A stretch of DNA of 64,000 nucleotides from the NCBI RefSeq assembly GCF_024172165.1, contig NZ_JAMZEB010000001.1:620001-684000 (forward strand). Direction: 5' to 3'. Made by a program: the position numbers and the translations under genes. Below, piece after piece: positions 1-8,009 of this stretch. The number at the start of each line of letters is the position of its first letter. Within the stretch, counting starts at the first letter, position 1. Source of the stretch: Nonomuraea thailandensis (GTDB lineage: Bacteria > Actinomycetota > Actinomycetes > Streptosporangiales > Streptosporangiaceae). The notes below the pieces were generated by a model. It was given only the letters and a program-made list of their open reading frames with translations. It had not been told where the DNA came from and made no database searches.

Positions 1-689
1 TTGGGGTCATGCCACGACGCACCCGTCTTGTCCTGGGCCATCCGGAGCAGTGTGCCATCGCCCATCTCGCGCGTGATCAGTTCCACCAGCCACATGGCCG
101 TGTAGCCGCCGATGTCACCGTCCACGGCCAGGGGCTGCCGTCCAGCCGCCTTGAGCTTGTCGAGCTGGGCGACGAAGTCGTCCCAAGTGGCCGGCGGCGG
201 CTCTGTGTGCGTGGCACCGTCGTAGAAGAGCCCGACCGCGATCACCTCATAGGGGACCATGTACGGCTTGCCGTTCTTCCCCTTCACCAGATCCTGGTAT
301 TTCCTGGCACCGACCTCGGAGACCGTCCTCCCTTCTCCGGGGACCTGGGCGGCGTAGACGGCTGAGAGGTCCCGGGCCTGACCGGCGTCGGCGAACGGCG
401 CCCAGGACTTGTTGCCATCCTGGTCGACGAGGTCGGGAACGTCTCCCGAACGGAGGACCGGCACAAGCTTCTGCTGCACCTCGCGCCCCTGCCACTGCGC
501 GTTCACCTTGATCCCGGTCGCTTTGGCGAATCCGGCGAAGGCGGACTTGAGCACTTGGGCCTGGGGTTCGTTCTCTTCCCACATGGACCAGTACGTCAGG
601 CTCTCTTCGTCCTTGCCCGCGGAGTTCCCGCCACAAGCAGTCGTCGCCAGGAGAGTGGCTGCAGCGGCTGCCGCTAATTTGCGCTTCAT
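1..689 (-). CDS. ABC transporter sugar-binding lipoprotein (3' end outside window)
   Basis: Extracellular solute-binding protein of a carbohydrate ABC importer, anchored outside the membrane. The ATG at 689 opens a lipoprotein signal (MKRKLAAAAAATLLATTAC, with Cys as the lipidated residue). About 229 codons follow without a stop and the frame runs off the window. The mature part has family-1 binding-protein features: an early YWSMWEEN segment, then KSAFAGFAKATGIKVNAQW, a PDLVDQDGN region and KPYMVPYEV. It is transcribed away from the GH20 operon, so the intergenic 690-900 is a shared divergent control region. The permease genes would lie beyond base 1. The family call is secure; the substrate (an oligosaccharide or amino sugar handled by the neighbouring enzymes) is inferred from context. 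Confidence 0.85.
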   Translation of the reverse strand, partial: MKRKLAAAAAATLLATTACGGNSAGKDEESLTYWSMWEENEPQAQVLKSAFAGFAKATGIKVNAQWQGREVQQKLVPVLRSGDVPDLVDQDGNKSWAPFADAGQARDLSAVYAAQVPGEGRTVSEVGARKYQDLVKGKNGKPYMVPYEVIAVGLFYDGATHTEPPPATWDDFVAQLDKLKAAGRQPLAVDGDIGGYTAMWLVELITREMGDGTLLRMAQDKTGASWHDP

Positions 690-900
690 GTACACCTCGA
701 TGTCAGAAGATGCAAGGAACTTCCGGATTTCTTGCCTTCTTGGAGCATGATTGAGCCTCGGCGGTGGCTAGGTCAAGCTCTCTTGCCCAGCATGCGCGCC
801 CGCCTGGATGTCATTATGTGTGGATTCTTGCACGAAAGATTGACTTATATAGCATCTTCTTGCACAGTGATGCCAATCGAGCTTTACCTAGGAGTTCGGC
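690..900. promoter_or_regulatory. Divergent control region with two direct repeats
   Basis: The 211-bp gap separates the binding-protein gene from the GH20 operon. TTCTTGCAC occurs twice in direct orientation, at 825-833 and 857-865, exactly 32 bp apart (about three helical turns). They bracket an AT-rich TATATAG at 846-852 that could be a -10 box. This layout suits an operator for the DeoR-type regulator at 11.9 kb, but that link is inference. Confidence 0.4.
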
Positions 901-3624
901 ATGTCAAACATCCCTCGCAGGCGCTTCCTCGCCATCGCCGGAGGCACGGTCGCGGGGGCTTCCGCGATCTGGCACGGCGGCACGGCCTCCGCAGCGGCCG
1001 CGGCCGGGCTGCCGGCCGTCATCCCTGCCATCCGGTCGTGGACTGCCGGATCGGGCACGTTCAGCTTCTCTGCGACGACACGCATCGTTGTGTCCTCGGA
1101 CACGGTGCGCACCGCGGCGGAGGTCCTGGCGGAAGATCTCAAGCTCGTGACCGGGCAGTCGGTTCCGGTCGTCGCACAGGTACAACCGGCGGCAGGCGAC
1201 ATCAGTCTGAAGCCCACCGACGTGCCCAACGTCGGGAAGGAGGGCTACGAACTGAGCGTCGGCCCCTGGATCGAAGTGCGAGGCACGCCGTCCGGCGTGT
1301 TCTTCGGCACTCGCACACTCGTTCAGTGGTTACGTCAGGCCAGGAGCCTGCCCGGCGGCCTCGCACGCGACTGGCCGCGATATCCGGAGCGCGGCCTGCT
1401 GGTCGCGAACGTCCCGAAGCACTTCTCCATGACCTGGTGGCGGGGCCAAATCCAAGAGCTGTCCTACCTGAAGATGAACCTGCTGTGGATCTACGTCGGC
1501 TACGACAGCACGCCTCTGAGGGAAATGACGGACATTGCGAAGTATGCCGCACGGTACAACATCGCGGTGGTCCCTCAGCTCAACATGCCCGACCACATGG
1601 GGCGACTGCTGTACAACAGGCCTGACCTCCAGTTGCGTGCCCGGCCCCAGAGCCTGGATCTGAGCAATCCGGAGGCCTATACATTCGCCCAAGACCTGGT
1701 CAAGCCGCTCCTCAATCAGTTCGACACCCCGCACTGGCATCTCGGCTCCGATGAGTATCTCCTCGGCGCCAACTACTCCGACTATCCGCAGCTCGCCAAC
1801 TACGCCAAGCAAGAGCACGGGCCGGATGCCATTCCCCAGGATGTGCATCATGGCTTCATCAACCAACTCAACGAGGTGGTCCGCGCAGGCGGAAAGACGA
1901 TGCGGGTCTGGAACGACGGCATCTACCCCAATGGGGCCGTACAGATTAGCAAGAACGTCGTCATCGAACACTGGGTCCAGTGGCCCGGCCGCAAGACCCC
2001 GCAGGACTTCATCAACGAGGGCTACAGCGTCGCCAACTCCAACCAGGACTTCCTCTACTACGATCCCGGCACCAGGCACCCCGATCCGGCCAAGATCTAT
2101 AACGAATTCCGCGTCGGGCTGTTCCACGGCACGCCAGTGGTGATTCCCGATGAGAACCCCCGGCTGCTGGGTGCGAAGCTGCACTTGTGGACGCTGCCGG
2201 ACACCGAGACCGAGGAATTCCAGTCCGACAAGCTGATGGCGCCGCTCCGCTCGCTCGCGCAGGTCCTCTGGGGCTCTCCCAAGCCCGCCGCGGACTACAC
2301 GGGCTTCTCTCCGCTGATCACCACAGTGGGGCGGCCTCCCGGCTTCCCGGTGATGCGCCACACCATATCGCCGATCGACGGCACCACCAGCCTCTGGCCC
2401 CACCGGGTCCTGGTGGTGCGCTTCTACGACTCGGTCGATCCCGGCACCATCCAGTTGACGGTCTCCAGCTCGGCGGGCGCCGTTCCCGGCAGCCTCACCT
2501 ACGACGCGGCTACCAAGAGCGCGACGTTCAAGCCGAATCGGCCGTGGGATTGGGACACCCTCTACACGGCATCCCTCACAGCCCGTGACTACGCCGGCCA
2601 CAGCATCTCTCCCGCACACCAGTGGTCTTTTCGCTCCGCGAAGGCGCCGACAACCGCCTACCCCCGTTCAATCTGGCCGGATCCAGAGGGGCCCGCGGTG
2701 GAGAAGGCCGTGGACGGCACGCCGCTCGAGCTGGGAGTGAAGTTCCGCACCGATGTCGCGGGCCAAGCACGCGGCGTCCGCTTCTACAAGGCCCCAGGCG
2801 ACTACAGCAGCCACGTCGGCTCGGTGTGGACGGCCACGGGAACCAGACTGGCCCGGGCCACCTTCACCGAAGAGACAGCGGCCGGCTGGCAGGAGGTCCG
2901 CTTCCCCACCCCCGTACGTCTTCAGGCCAACACCACCTATGTCGTCTCCTACAGCTCGCCGGGCGGAGTCTACGGCTACAACGACGGCTTCTTCGCCTCA
3001 TCGGGAGTGGACAACGGTGTCCTGCACGCCTTGAGCGGCCCGGCCGGGGGCGGCAACGGGGTCTTCGCCACCGGCGTCGGCGTCTTTCCCTCCAGCACCT
3101 TCAGGTCCATGAATTACTGGGCTGACGTACTGTTCGATCCGGACGAGTACTCGATCTGGGATCTCAAGGACGCTCCCGCCTGGGGCGCCAGGGAGACGCA
3201 GGCATTGGAGATCGGCGTCAAGTTCCAGGCGACAACGGCAGGCCGCGTGCGGGGCGTACGGTTCTGGAAGGGCACGCACAACACCGGCACTCACATCGGC
3301 TCGCTGTGGACCGGGACCGGAACGAGGCTGGCCTCGGCCACCTTCACAGGCGAGTCAGCCGGCGGATGGCAGACGGTCCGCTTCACCGACCCCGTTCAAA
3401 TTCAGCCGAACACCACCTACATCGTCTCCTACAGCTCGCCGACCGGCGCGTACAGCGCCATCGACGGCGGGCTGACCAACGCCCGCGTCAACGGGGCGCT
3501 GCGTGCCCTGTCCTCGACCGAGTCCGGAGGAAACGGGGTGTTCGCGCTCGGCGCGGGCGTGTTCCCCACGCGGTCCTATCAGGCACGCAACTACTTCGTC
3601 GACGCCGTTTTCTCAGTCGCGTGA
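901..3624 (+). CDS. Secreted GH20-family beta-N-acetylhexosaminidase-like protein
   Basis: Exported glycoside hydrolase of 907 aa. A twin-arginine signal (RRRFLAIAGG near residue 7, Ala-rich cleavage zone to about residue 36) sends it out folded. A GH20b-like N-terminal domain (about 45-150) precedes the TIM-barrel catalytic domain (about 150-440). The family acid pair lies in HLGSDE, with Asp284 and Glu285. An Ig-like domain (about 480-575) and two DUF4082 beta-sandwich repeats (about 605-745 and 765-905) follow and probably bind carbohydrate or cell wall. GH20 enzymes remove terminal N-acetylhexosamines by substrate-assisted catalysis, which fits the deacetylase downstream. It is the first gene of a seven-gene overlapping operon; its stop overlaps the next GTG by 4 nt. 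Confidence 0.85.
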   Translation: MSNIPRRRFLAIAGGTVAGASAIWHGGTASAAAAAGLPAVIPAIRSWTAGSGTFSFSATTRIVVSSDTVRTAAEVLAEDLKLVTGQSVPVVAQVQPAAGDISLKPTDVPNVGKEGYELSVGPWIEVRGTPSGVFFGTRTLVQWLRQARSLPGGLARDWPRYPERGLLVANVPKHFSMTWWRGQIQELSYLKMNLLWIYVGYDSTPLREMTDIAKYAARYNIAVVPQLNMPDHMGRLLYNRPDLQLRARPQSLDLSNPEAYTFAQDLVKPLLNQFDTPHWHLGSDEYLLGANYSDYPQLANYAKQEHGPDAIPQDVHHGFINQLNEVVRAGGKTMRVWNDGIYPNGAVQISKNVVIEHWVQWPGRKTPQDFINEGYSVANSNQDFLYYDPGTRHPDPAKIYNEFRVGLFHGTPVVIPDENPRLLGAKLHLWTLPDTETEEFQSDKLMAPLRSLAQVLWGSPKPAADYTGFSPLITTVGRPPGFPVMRHTISPIDGTTSLWPHRVLVVRFYDSVDPGTIQLTVSSSAGAVPGSLTYDAATKSATFKPNRPWDWDTLYTASLTARDYAGHSISPAHQWSFRSAKAPTTAYPRSIWPDPEGPAVEKAVDGTPLELGVKFRTDVAGQARGVRFYKAPGDYSSHVGSVWTATGTRLARATFTEETAAGWQEVRFPTPVRLQANTTYVVSYSSPGGVYGYNDGFFASSGVDNGVLHALSGPAGGGNGVFATGVGVFPSSTFRSMNYWADVLFDPDEYSIWDLKDAPAWGARETQALEIGVKFQATTAGRVRGVRFWKGTHNTGTHIGSLWTGTGTRLASATFTGESAGGWQTVRFTDPVQIQPNTTYIVSYSSPTGAYSAIDGGLTNARVNGALRALSSTESGGNGVFALGAGVFPTRSYQARNYFVDAVFSVA

Positions 3625-4484
3625 CCGCGAGTGTCGCTGTCGACGTCCACACCCACCTCGGGGAGCTCCACACGCATGTACGGGCGCCCCTTGCCGAGGA
3701 CGAAGTCCGCGCGTGGGGTGAGGCGCAGTGGGATGTCACGCCGGAGGACCACGCGCAGGCCTCGGGCGCGGCGAGGACCTCGATCGTGCTGGCGTTCGAC
3801 GCCGAACCTGTGGGCGTGGTCGTTCCCAACGACTACGTGGCCCGCGCCGTGACCGGCAACCCCAGGCTCGTCGGCTTCGCCAGCGTGAACCCGACCCGTC
3901 CCCACGCGCCCGCACTACTGGACAGGGCCATCGAGGAGCACGGTTTACGGGGCCTGAAACTGGGTCCCACCTACCAGCATTTCCATCCGCACTCCTCGCA
4001 GTGCCTGGACCTGCTGGAGGTCGCCGACCACCACCGGATCCCCGTGATCTGGCACCAGGGCACCACCTTCACCAGGGCCGCTATGGCCGAGTACTCCCGG
4101 CCACTGCAGCTCGATCTCCCGGCACGCCGCTTTCCCTCACTGCGCATGTGGATCGCGCACTTCGGTCATCCCTGGACAACCGAGGCCGTCACCGTCGTCC
4201 GCCGGCACGAGCATTTCTATCTCGACACCTCCGCGCTGGACACACGTCCCTGGCAACTGGCGATGGCGATGGCGTCTGCGTACGAGTACCGGGTCCTCGA
4301 CAGGGTGCTGTTCGGCTCGGACTACCCCTTCTCTACCGTGGAGCGCACCCTGCGAGGTCTTCAGAAGGCGTCCGCGCAGTGCCGTTCTCTCGGCATCGCA
4401 CCGATCACCGATGACGACATTGACGCGATCAGCAGCCGAGATTCACTGTCCCTGCTCGGCATCCCCGGCAAAGGAGGCGCATGA
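3621..4484 (+). CDS. Amidohydrolase-2 family metal-dependent hydrolase (possible sugar lactonase)
   Basis: Protein of 287 aa starting at GTG 3621, which overlaps the GH20 stop by 4 nt; the open frame extends further upstream, but that lies inside the GH20 gene. Metal-site features of the amidohydrolase superfamily are visible: HTH in VDVHTHLG near the N-terminus, PVIWHQG, WIAHFGHPW and a late FGSDYPF aspartate. The same family includes L-fucono- and L-rhamnono-lactonases, which open the lactone formed by a sugar dehydrogenase. The neighbouring SDR, enolase-superfamily and DapA-family genes make that role attractive here. A decarboxylase or amide hydrolase activity is equally compatible with the fold. 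Family confident, substrate inferred. Confidence 0.8.
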   Translation: MTASVAVDVHTHLGELHTHVRAPLAEDEVRAWGEAQWDVTPEDHAQASGAARTSIVLAFDAEPVGVVVPNDYVARAVTGNPRLVGFASVNPTRPHAPALLDRAIEEHGLRGLKLGPTYQHFHPHSSQCLDLLEVADHHRIPVIWHQGTTFTRAAMAEYSRPLQLDLPARRFPSLRMWIAHFGHPWTTEAVTVVRRHEHFYLDTSALDTRPWQLAMAMASAYEYRVLDRVLFGSDYPFSTVERTLRGLQKASAQCRSLGIAPITDDDIDAISSRDSLSLLGIPGKGGA

Positions 4485-5380
4485 CCATCGCAGGTGTTCT
4501 CCCCGTCTTTCAGACCCCATTCGGACCGGACGACCAGATCGACCGGACCGCGCTGGCGAGACAGTTCGACTGGCTCTTCGCCAATGGCGCGGACGGCGTG
4601 GTCCTCGCCATGGTCAGCGAGGTGCTGAGGCTGTCCTCTGAGGAACGCGACGCGCTCGCCGGACTGACCTGCGAGCTGGCCGCCGGCCGCGGCGTATCGG
4701 TGGTCAGCGTCGGTGCGGAGTCCACTCGGGTAGCGATACGGCACGCCAGGCACGCCGAGAAGGTCGGCGCCACCGCGGTGATGGCCACGCCACCGGCCCT
4801 GCACCAAGCGGATGAAGAGCAGCTCTTCGGCTATTTCATGAGCATCGCCGACGCGGTGTCCGTTCCGCTCATCGTGCAGGATGCCAGCGGTTACGTCGGT
4901 GCGAACCTGCCGATCACACTGCAAGCACGCCTGCACGCCGAACTCGGCGATCGGGTGCTGTTCAAGCCGGAAGCCCATCCTGTAGGCCCTCGCCTGACCA
5001 TGCTGCGCGAGCAGACCGGGGGACAGGCCATGATCTTCGAAGGTACAGGCGGGCTCTACCTGGTCGACAGCTTCCGGCGGGGCGCCGTCGGCACCATGCC
5101 CGCCGCTGACCTGGTCTGGGCGCTGTCCGCAATGTGGCGGGCGCTCTGTGCCGGCGACTACCCGCGCGCGTACCGGATCGCCGGTCCCCTGGCCCTCATG
5201 GTGTCGCTGCAGACCAGCCTGGACGGGTTTGTAGCCATCGAGAAGCATCTGCTGGTCAAGCAGGGTGTACTGGCATCCGCAGCCATGCGAGGGCCAGTCG
5301 GCCACTTCGTCGACGCCCAGACGGCCGCGGAGGTCGAAGTTCTCCTGGACCTCTTGCGCGCGGCGGTGGCCGATGAGTGA
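4481..5380 (+). CDS. DapA/N-acetylneuraminate lyase family aldolase
   Basis: A 299-aa TIM-barrel class I aldolase/dehydratase. The Schiff-base lysine is Lys162 in LFKPEAHP, and the expected tyrosine lies in DASGYVG near residue 137. It lacks the typical GTTGE motif of DapA (here GADGVVLAMVSEV) and sits in a sugar operon, so lysine biosynthesis is unlikely. The expected job is retro-aldol cleavage (or dehydration) of a 2-keto-3-deoxy sugar acid to pyruvate plus an aldehyde. ATG 4481 overlaps the previous stop by 4 nt, implying translational coupling. Confidence 0.82.
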   Translation: MTIAGVLPVFQTPFGPDDQIDRTALARQFDWLFANGADGVVLAMVSEVLRLSSEERDALAGLTCELAAGRGVSVVSVGAESTRVAIRHARHAEKVGATAVMATPPALHQADEEQLFGYFMSIADAVSVPLIVQDASGYVGANLPITLQARLHAELGDRVLFKPEAHPVGPRLTMLREQTGGQAMIFEGTGGLYLVDSFRRGAVGTMPAADLVWALSAMWRALCAGDYPRAYRIAGPLALMVSLQTSLDGFVAIEKHLLVKQGVLASAAMRGPVGHFVDAQTAAEVEVLLDLLRAAVADE

Positions 5381-6116
5381 TCGTCTCGCCGTGGTGACCG
5401 GTGCGGGAGGCAACATCGGCGCCGCTTGCGCCCGTCTCCTGAGACGCGTCGCGGATGTCGTGCTGTGCGTTGACCGTGACGAAGAGCGAGTCGCCGCCAC
5501 GGTCTCCGCCCTCGGCCGGCAGGGGCGCATGCTGGTCGCCGACGCCACCGACGCTCACTTCGGGACGGCGATCGCGCGGTCCACCGCTCTGCTCGGCCGG
5601 GCTGTCGCCGTCGTACACGCGGTAGCCCACGAAGATCATCGCTCAGCCGACGAACTGGCGCTCAGCAGCCTGCGGCAAAGCCTGACCGTGGGGCCGGTGG
5701 CGGCGTTCGCGCTGTTCCAGCAGCTCAAGGTGACCGGCTGCCTGGCCAGGGGAGCGGCACTGACGGTGATCGGATCGCTCCACGCCAGGCTTCCCTTCCC
5801 TGGCGTACTCGGATACAACGCGGCCCATGCGGCGCTGGGGCAGGTGGTCAAGACCCTCGCACACGAATGGGCAGGCGACGGGGTGCGGGTCAACGCCGTA
5901 GCTCCTGGCTGGATCAGGACCGGGGGCGAGGTCGTGCTGTACGGCGAGGAGCGGCTCGATCAGGCGGCCGCCGGTCTGCCCTTCAGGCGGTTCGGCACCC
6001 CAGAGGAGGTCGCCGACGCGGTGGGATTCCTGTCGTCCGACGCTGCCGCCTACATTTCCGGCAGCACCCTTACCGTTGACGGTGCCCTGTCGGTATCGAT
6101 GGCACGGCTGCCATGA
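5373..6116 (+). CDS. SDR-family oxidoreductase with altered YxxxK motif
   Basis: Short-chain dehydrogenase of 247 aa starting at ATG 5373, overlapping the aldolase by 8 nt. A cofactor loop TGAGGNIG is near residue 9, the catalytic serine region is VIGSLHAR, and the C-terminal GSTLTVDG strand is typical. The usual Tyr-xxx-Lys is Tyr148-Asn-Ala-Ala-His152, so the lysine that lowers the tyrosine pKa is replaced by histidine. In the proposed pathway it would oxidise a sugar to a lactone, or act on a sugar acid. With the Lys missing, activity could be altered or lost. The rest of the protein is regular and undamaged. Confidence 0.8.
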   Translation: MSDRLAVVTGAGGNIGAACARLLRRVADVVLCVDRDEERVAATVSALGRQGRMLVADATDAHFGTAIARSTALLGRAVAVVHAVAHEDHRSADELALSSLRQSLTVGPVAAFALFQQLKVTGCLARGAALTVIGSLHARLPFPGVLGYNAAHAALGQVVKTLAHEWAGDGVRVNAVAPGWIRTGGEVVLYGEERLDQAAAGLPFRRFGTPEEVADAVGFLSSDAAAYISGSTLTVDGALSVSMARLP

Positions 6117-6835
6117 ACGTCGTATGCGTCTTCGCCCACCAGGACGACGAGATGCGCTGCCTGGGCACGCTCCTGCGACTCCGGGACGCCGGGTGCCGGA
6201 TCGTCTTCGTGTGCATCACGCGGGGAGACAAGGGCCTGCCCTTCGATCCGCTGGCCGACGCCGTGCGGGTGCGCGAACGAGAGATGCTGGCCGTCGCCGA
6301 CGCCTTCGCGGCCGAGTACGTGTGCCTGGGCCGCGAAGACGGCTTCGCCGAGGACAACGCCTCGCTGCGCCGCGATCTGATCCGCACGCTGCGCCGTATG
6401 CGCGCGGAACTGATTTTCACGCATTGGACAGCCGACTACAACGACGACCATGTCGTCACCGCGAAGGCGGTGACCGACGCGGCCCTGTTCGCCGCCATCG
6501 CGTCCGTCGAACCGCATGTTTCCCCGCTGCCGCGCGCACCGCGGATCTTTTACACCCATCCCGGAGACGGCTACGGCTTCGAGGCGACCCATTTCGTCAG
6601 GCTCTCGCCCGTCCACCACGCCACCAAGTCCGAGTTGATCAGGAGGCACCACAGTCAGATGGACGTGATGCGCAGGATGCGTGGCCACGACTACGCCGAT
6701 GAGCTGGCCGCCGAGGACCGCCGCCAGGGTGCCCGCTTGATGGTCGACTATGCCGAGGCGTTCCGCGCTTGCCTGGCCGAGCGGCGCATCCCCTGGCCTT
6801 CGGACCTGCCGGGGGATCTGCATGAAGATCACTGA
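6113..6835 (+). CDS. PIG-L/LmbE family deacetylase
   Basis: A 240-aa zinc-dependent deacetylase. The N-terminal AHQDDE carries the metal ligands and catalytic aspartate, and HWTADYNDDH supplies the family's second metal and substrate motif. This family removes N-acetyl groups from GlcNAc-containing small molecules (MshB, GlcNAc-PI and diacetylchitobiose deacetylases). No signal peptide is visible, so it acts in the cytoplasm. In this operon it plausibly deacetylates the sugar freed by the GH20 enzyme and imported by the ABC system. ATG 6113 overlaps the SDR stop by 4 nt. Confidence 0.88.
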   Translation: MNVVCVFAHQDDEMRCLGTLLRLRDAGCRIVFVCITRGDKGLPFDPLADAVRVREREMLAVADAFAAEYVCLGREDGFAEDNASLRRDLIRTLRRMRAELIFTHWTADYNDDHVVTAKAVTDAALFAAIASVEPHVSPLPRAPRIFYTHPGDGYGFEATHFVRLSPVHHATKSELIRRHHSQMDVMRRMRGHDYADELAAEDRRQGARLMVDYAEAFRACLAERRIPWPSDLPGDLHEDH

Positions 6836-8009
6836 GGTCATCCCGTATCTACTACGCGGGGACGAGATGTACGGCTCTCACGGTGGCGCCGCCGAAGTGA
6901 CCGACCAGGGTGATTGGCTGATGCTCGTCCAGGTGCGTACCGACGAAGGGCTGCAGGGGTGGGCGGACGTTGAGACGTTCGGGCCCGCCGCCGTTCGTAT
7001 CCTGTCCGGGCGCGGCATGGGGGCGCTGGGCTTCCGCACGCTCGCCGAGCAGCTGATCGGCAAGGACCCTCTCGACCCGGAGTCTGTGTGGGCGGAGCTG
7101 TACGTGGCCAGTTCCTACTACGGCCGCCGCGGGGTGGCCATGCATTGCATGTCGGCCATCGACAACTGTCTGTGGTCCATCCGTGCGCAGGCTGAAGGCC
7201 GGAGCCTGGCGGAGACGCTCGGGACCCGGCGCCGCGACCGGCTGCCCGCCTACGCCTCTACGCTCTTCCGCCCGACCCCGGAAGCCAACCACGCGGCCGC
7301 GGTCCGCTATGCCGAGCGAGGCTTTCGCGGGGTGAAGTTCGGCTGGGGAAACTTCGGCCTGGATCCTGGCAGGGACAGGGAGAACCTGGCCGCCATCGCC
7401 ACCGCGCTGGGCGATGATCGGGCGCTGATGATCGACCCGGGGTGGTATGTAGAGGATGCAGGCACCCCCAGAGTCCGCAGCGTGCCGGAGACCCGGGCGA
7501 TGCTGCACCTGCTGACCGAGTTGGAGCTCGAATGGGTGGAGGACTTCGTCCATCCCGAGACTCCGGCAGACTACGCCGCCTTCAAGGCGGAGTTTCCCAC
7601 GCTCCGCTTCGCGGCCGGCGAGCAGCACGCCACGCGCTGGGACTTCCACCGCCTCATCCATGAGGGCGGCGTCGACGTCCTCCAACCGGATCTGTCACGT
7701 TGCGGCGGCCTCACCGTCGCCCGATTTCTGGCGTCGGACGCCGAGGCGATGAGGCGTCGTGTCGTCACCCATTCGTGGTTGACCGACCTCTTGCACGCCT
7801 ACAGCCTGCACTACCTGGCCACCCTCAGGCGCGCGACTTGGGTGGAGTTCAACGTCGCGCAGAGCGTCCTCAGCCAGGGTGTGACGACCCAACGGCTGGC
7901 GCTGGCCGATGACGGCACCCTTGCCGTCCCCAACGGCAGCGGGCTGGGCGTCGAGGTGGACCTGGGGTTTGTCCGCGCACGCAGAGTCGACTGCATGGGA
8001 TCACTATGA
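6822..8009 (+). CDS. Enolase-superfamily (mandelate racemase/sugar-acid dehydratase) enzyme
   Basis: A 395-aa enzyme with the enolase-superfamily N-terminal cap (about 1-130) and barrel. ATG 6822 was chosen because MKITEV is the usual start of the family; it overlaps the deacetylase gene by 14 nt. The general-base lysine is in RGVKFGW (about 171). Mg2+ ligands are Asp in MIDPGW (about 205), Glu in EWVEDF (about 239) and Glu in AAGEQHATRW (about 266). DLSRCGG, typical of acid-sugar dehydratases, follows. The likely reaction is dehydration of an aldonate to a 2-keto-3-deoxy acid, the substrate type of the DapA-family aldolase upstream. Confidence 0.86.
   Translation: MKITEVIPYLLRGDEMYGSHGGAAEVTDQGDWLMLVQVRTDEGLQGWADVETFGPAAVRILSGRGMGALGFRTLAEQLIGKDPLDPESVWAELYVASSYYGRRGVAMHCMSAIDNCLWSIRAQAEGRSLAETLGTRRRDRLPAYASTLFRPTPEANHAAAVRYAERGFRGVKFGWGNFGLDPGRDRENLAAIATALGDDRALMIDPGWYVEDAGTPRVRSVPETRAMLHLLTELELEWVEDFVHPETPADYAAFKAEFPTLRFAAGEQHATRWDFHRLIHEGGVDVLQPDLSRCGGLTVARFLASDAEAMRRRVVTHSWLTDLLHAYSLHYLATLRRATWVEFNVAQSVLSQGVTTQRLALADDGTLAVPNGSGLGVEVDLGFVRARRVDCMGSL

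Noticed and set aside
1330..2619. A 429-codon minus-strand frame within the GH20 gene
   Set aside because: Lies wholly inside a gene with signature motifs; no ribosome site, no family resemblance.
4481..5380. Reading the DapA-family gene as lysine-biosynthetic dapA
   Set aside because: The GTTGE motif is absent and the gene sits in a sugar operon overlapping catabolic genes on both sides.
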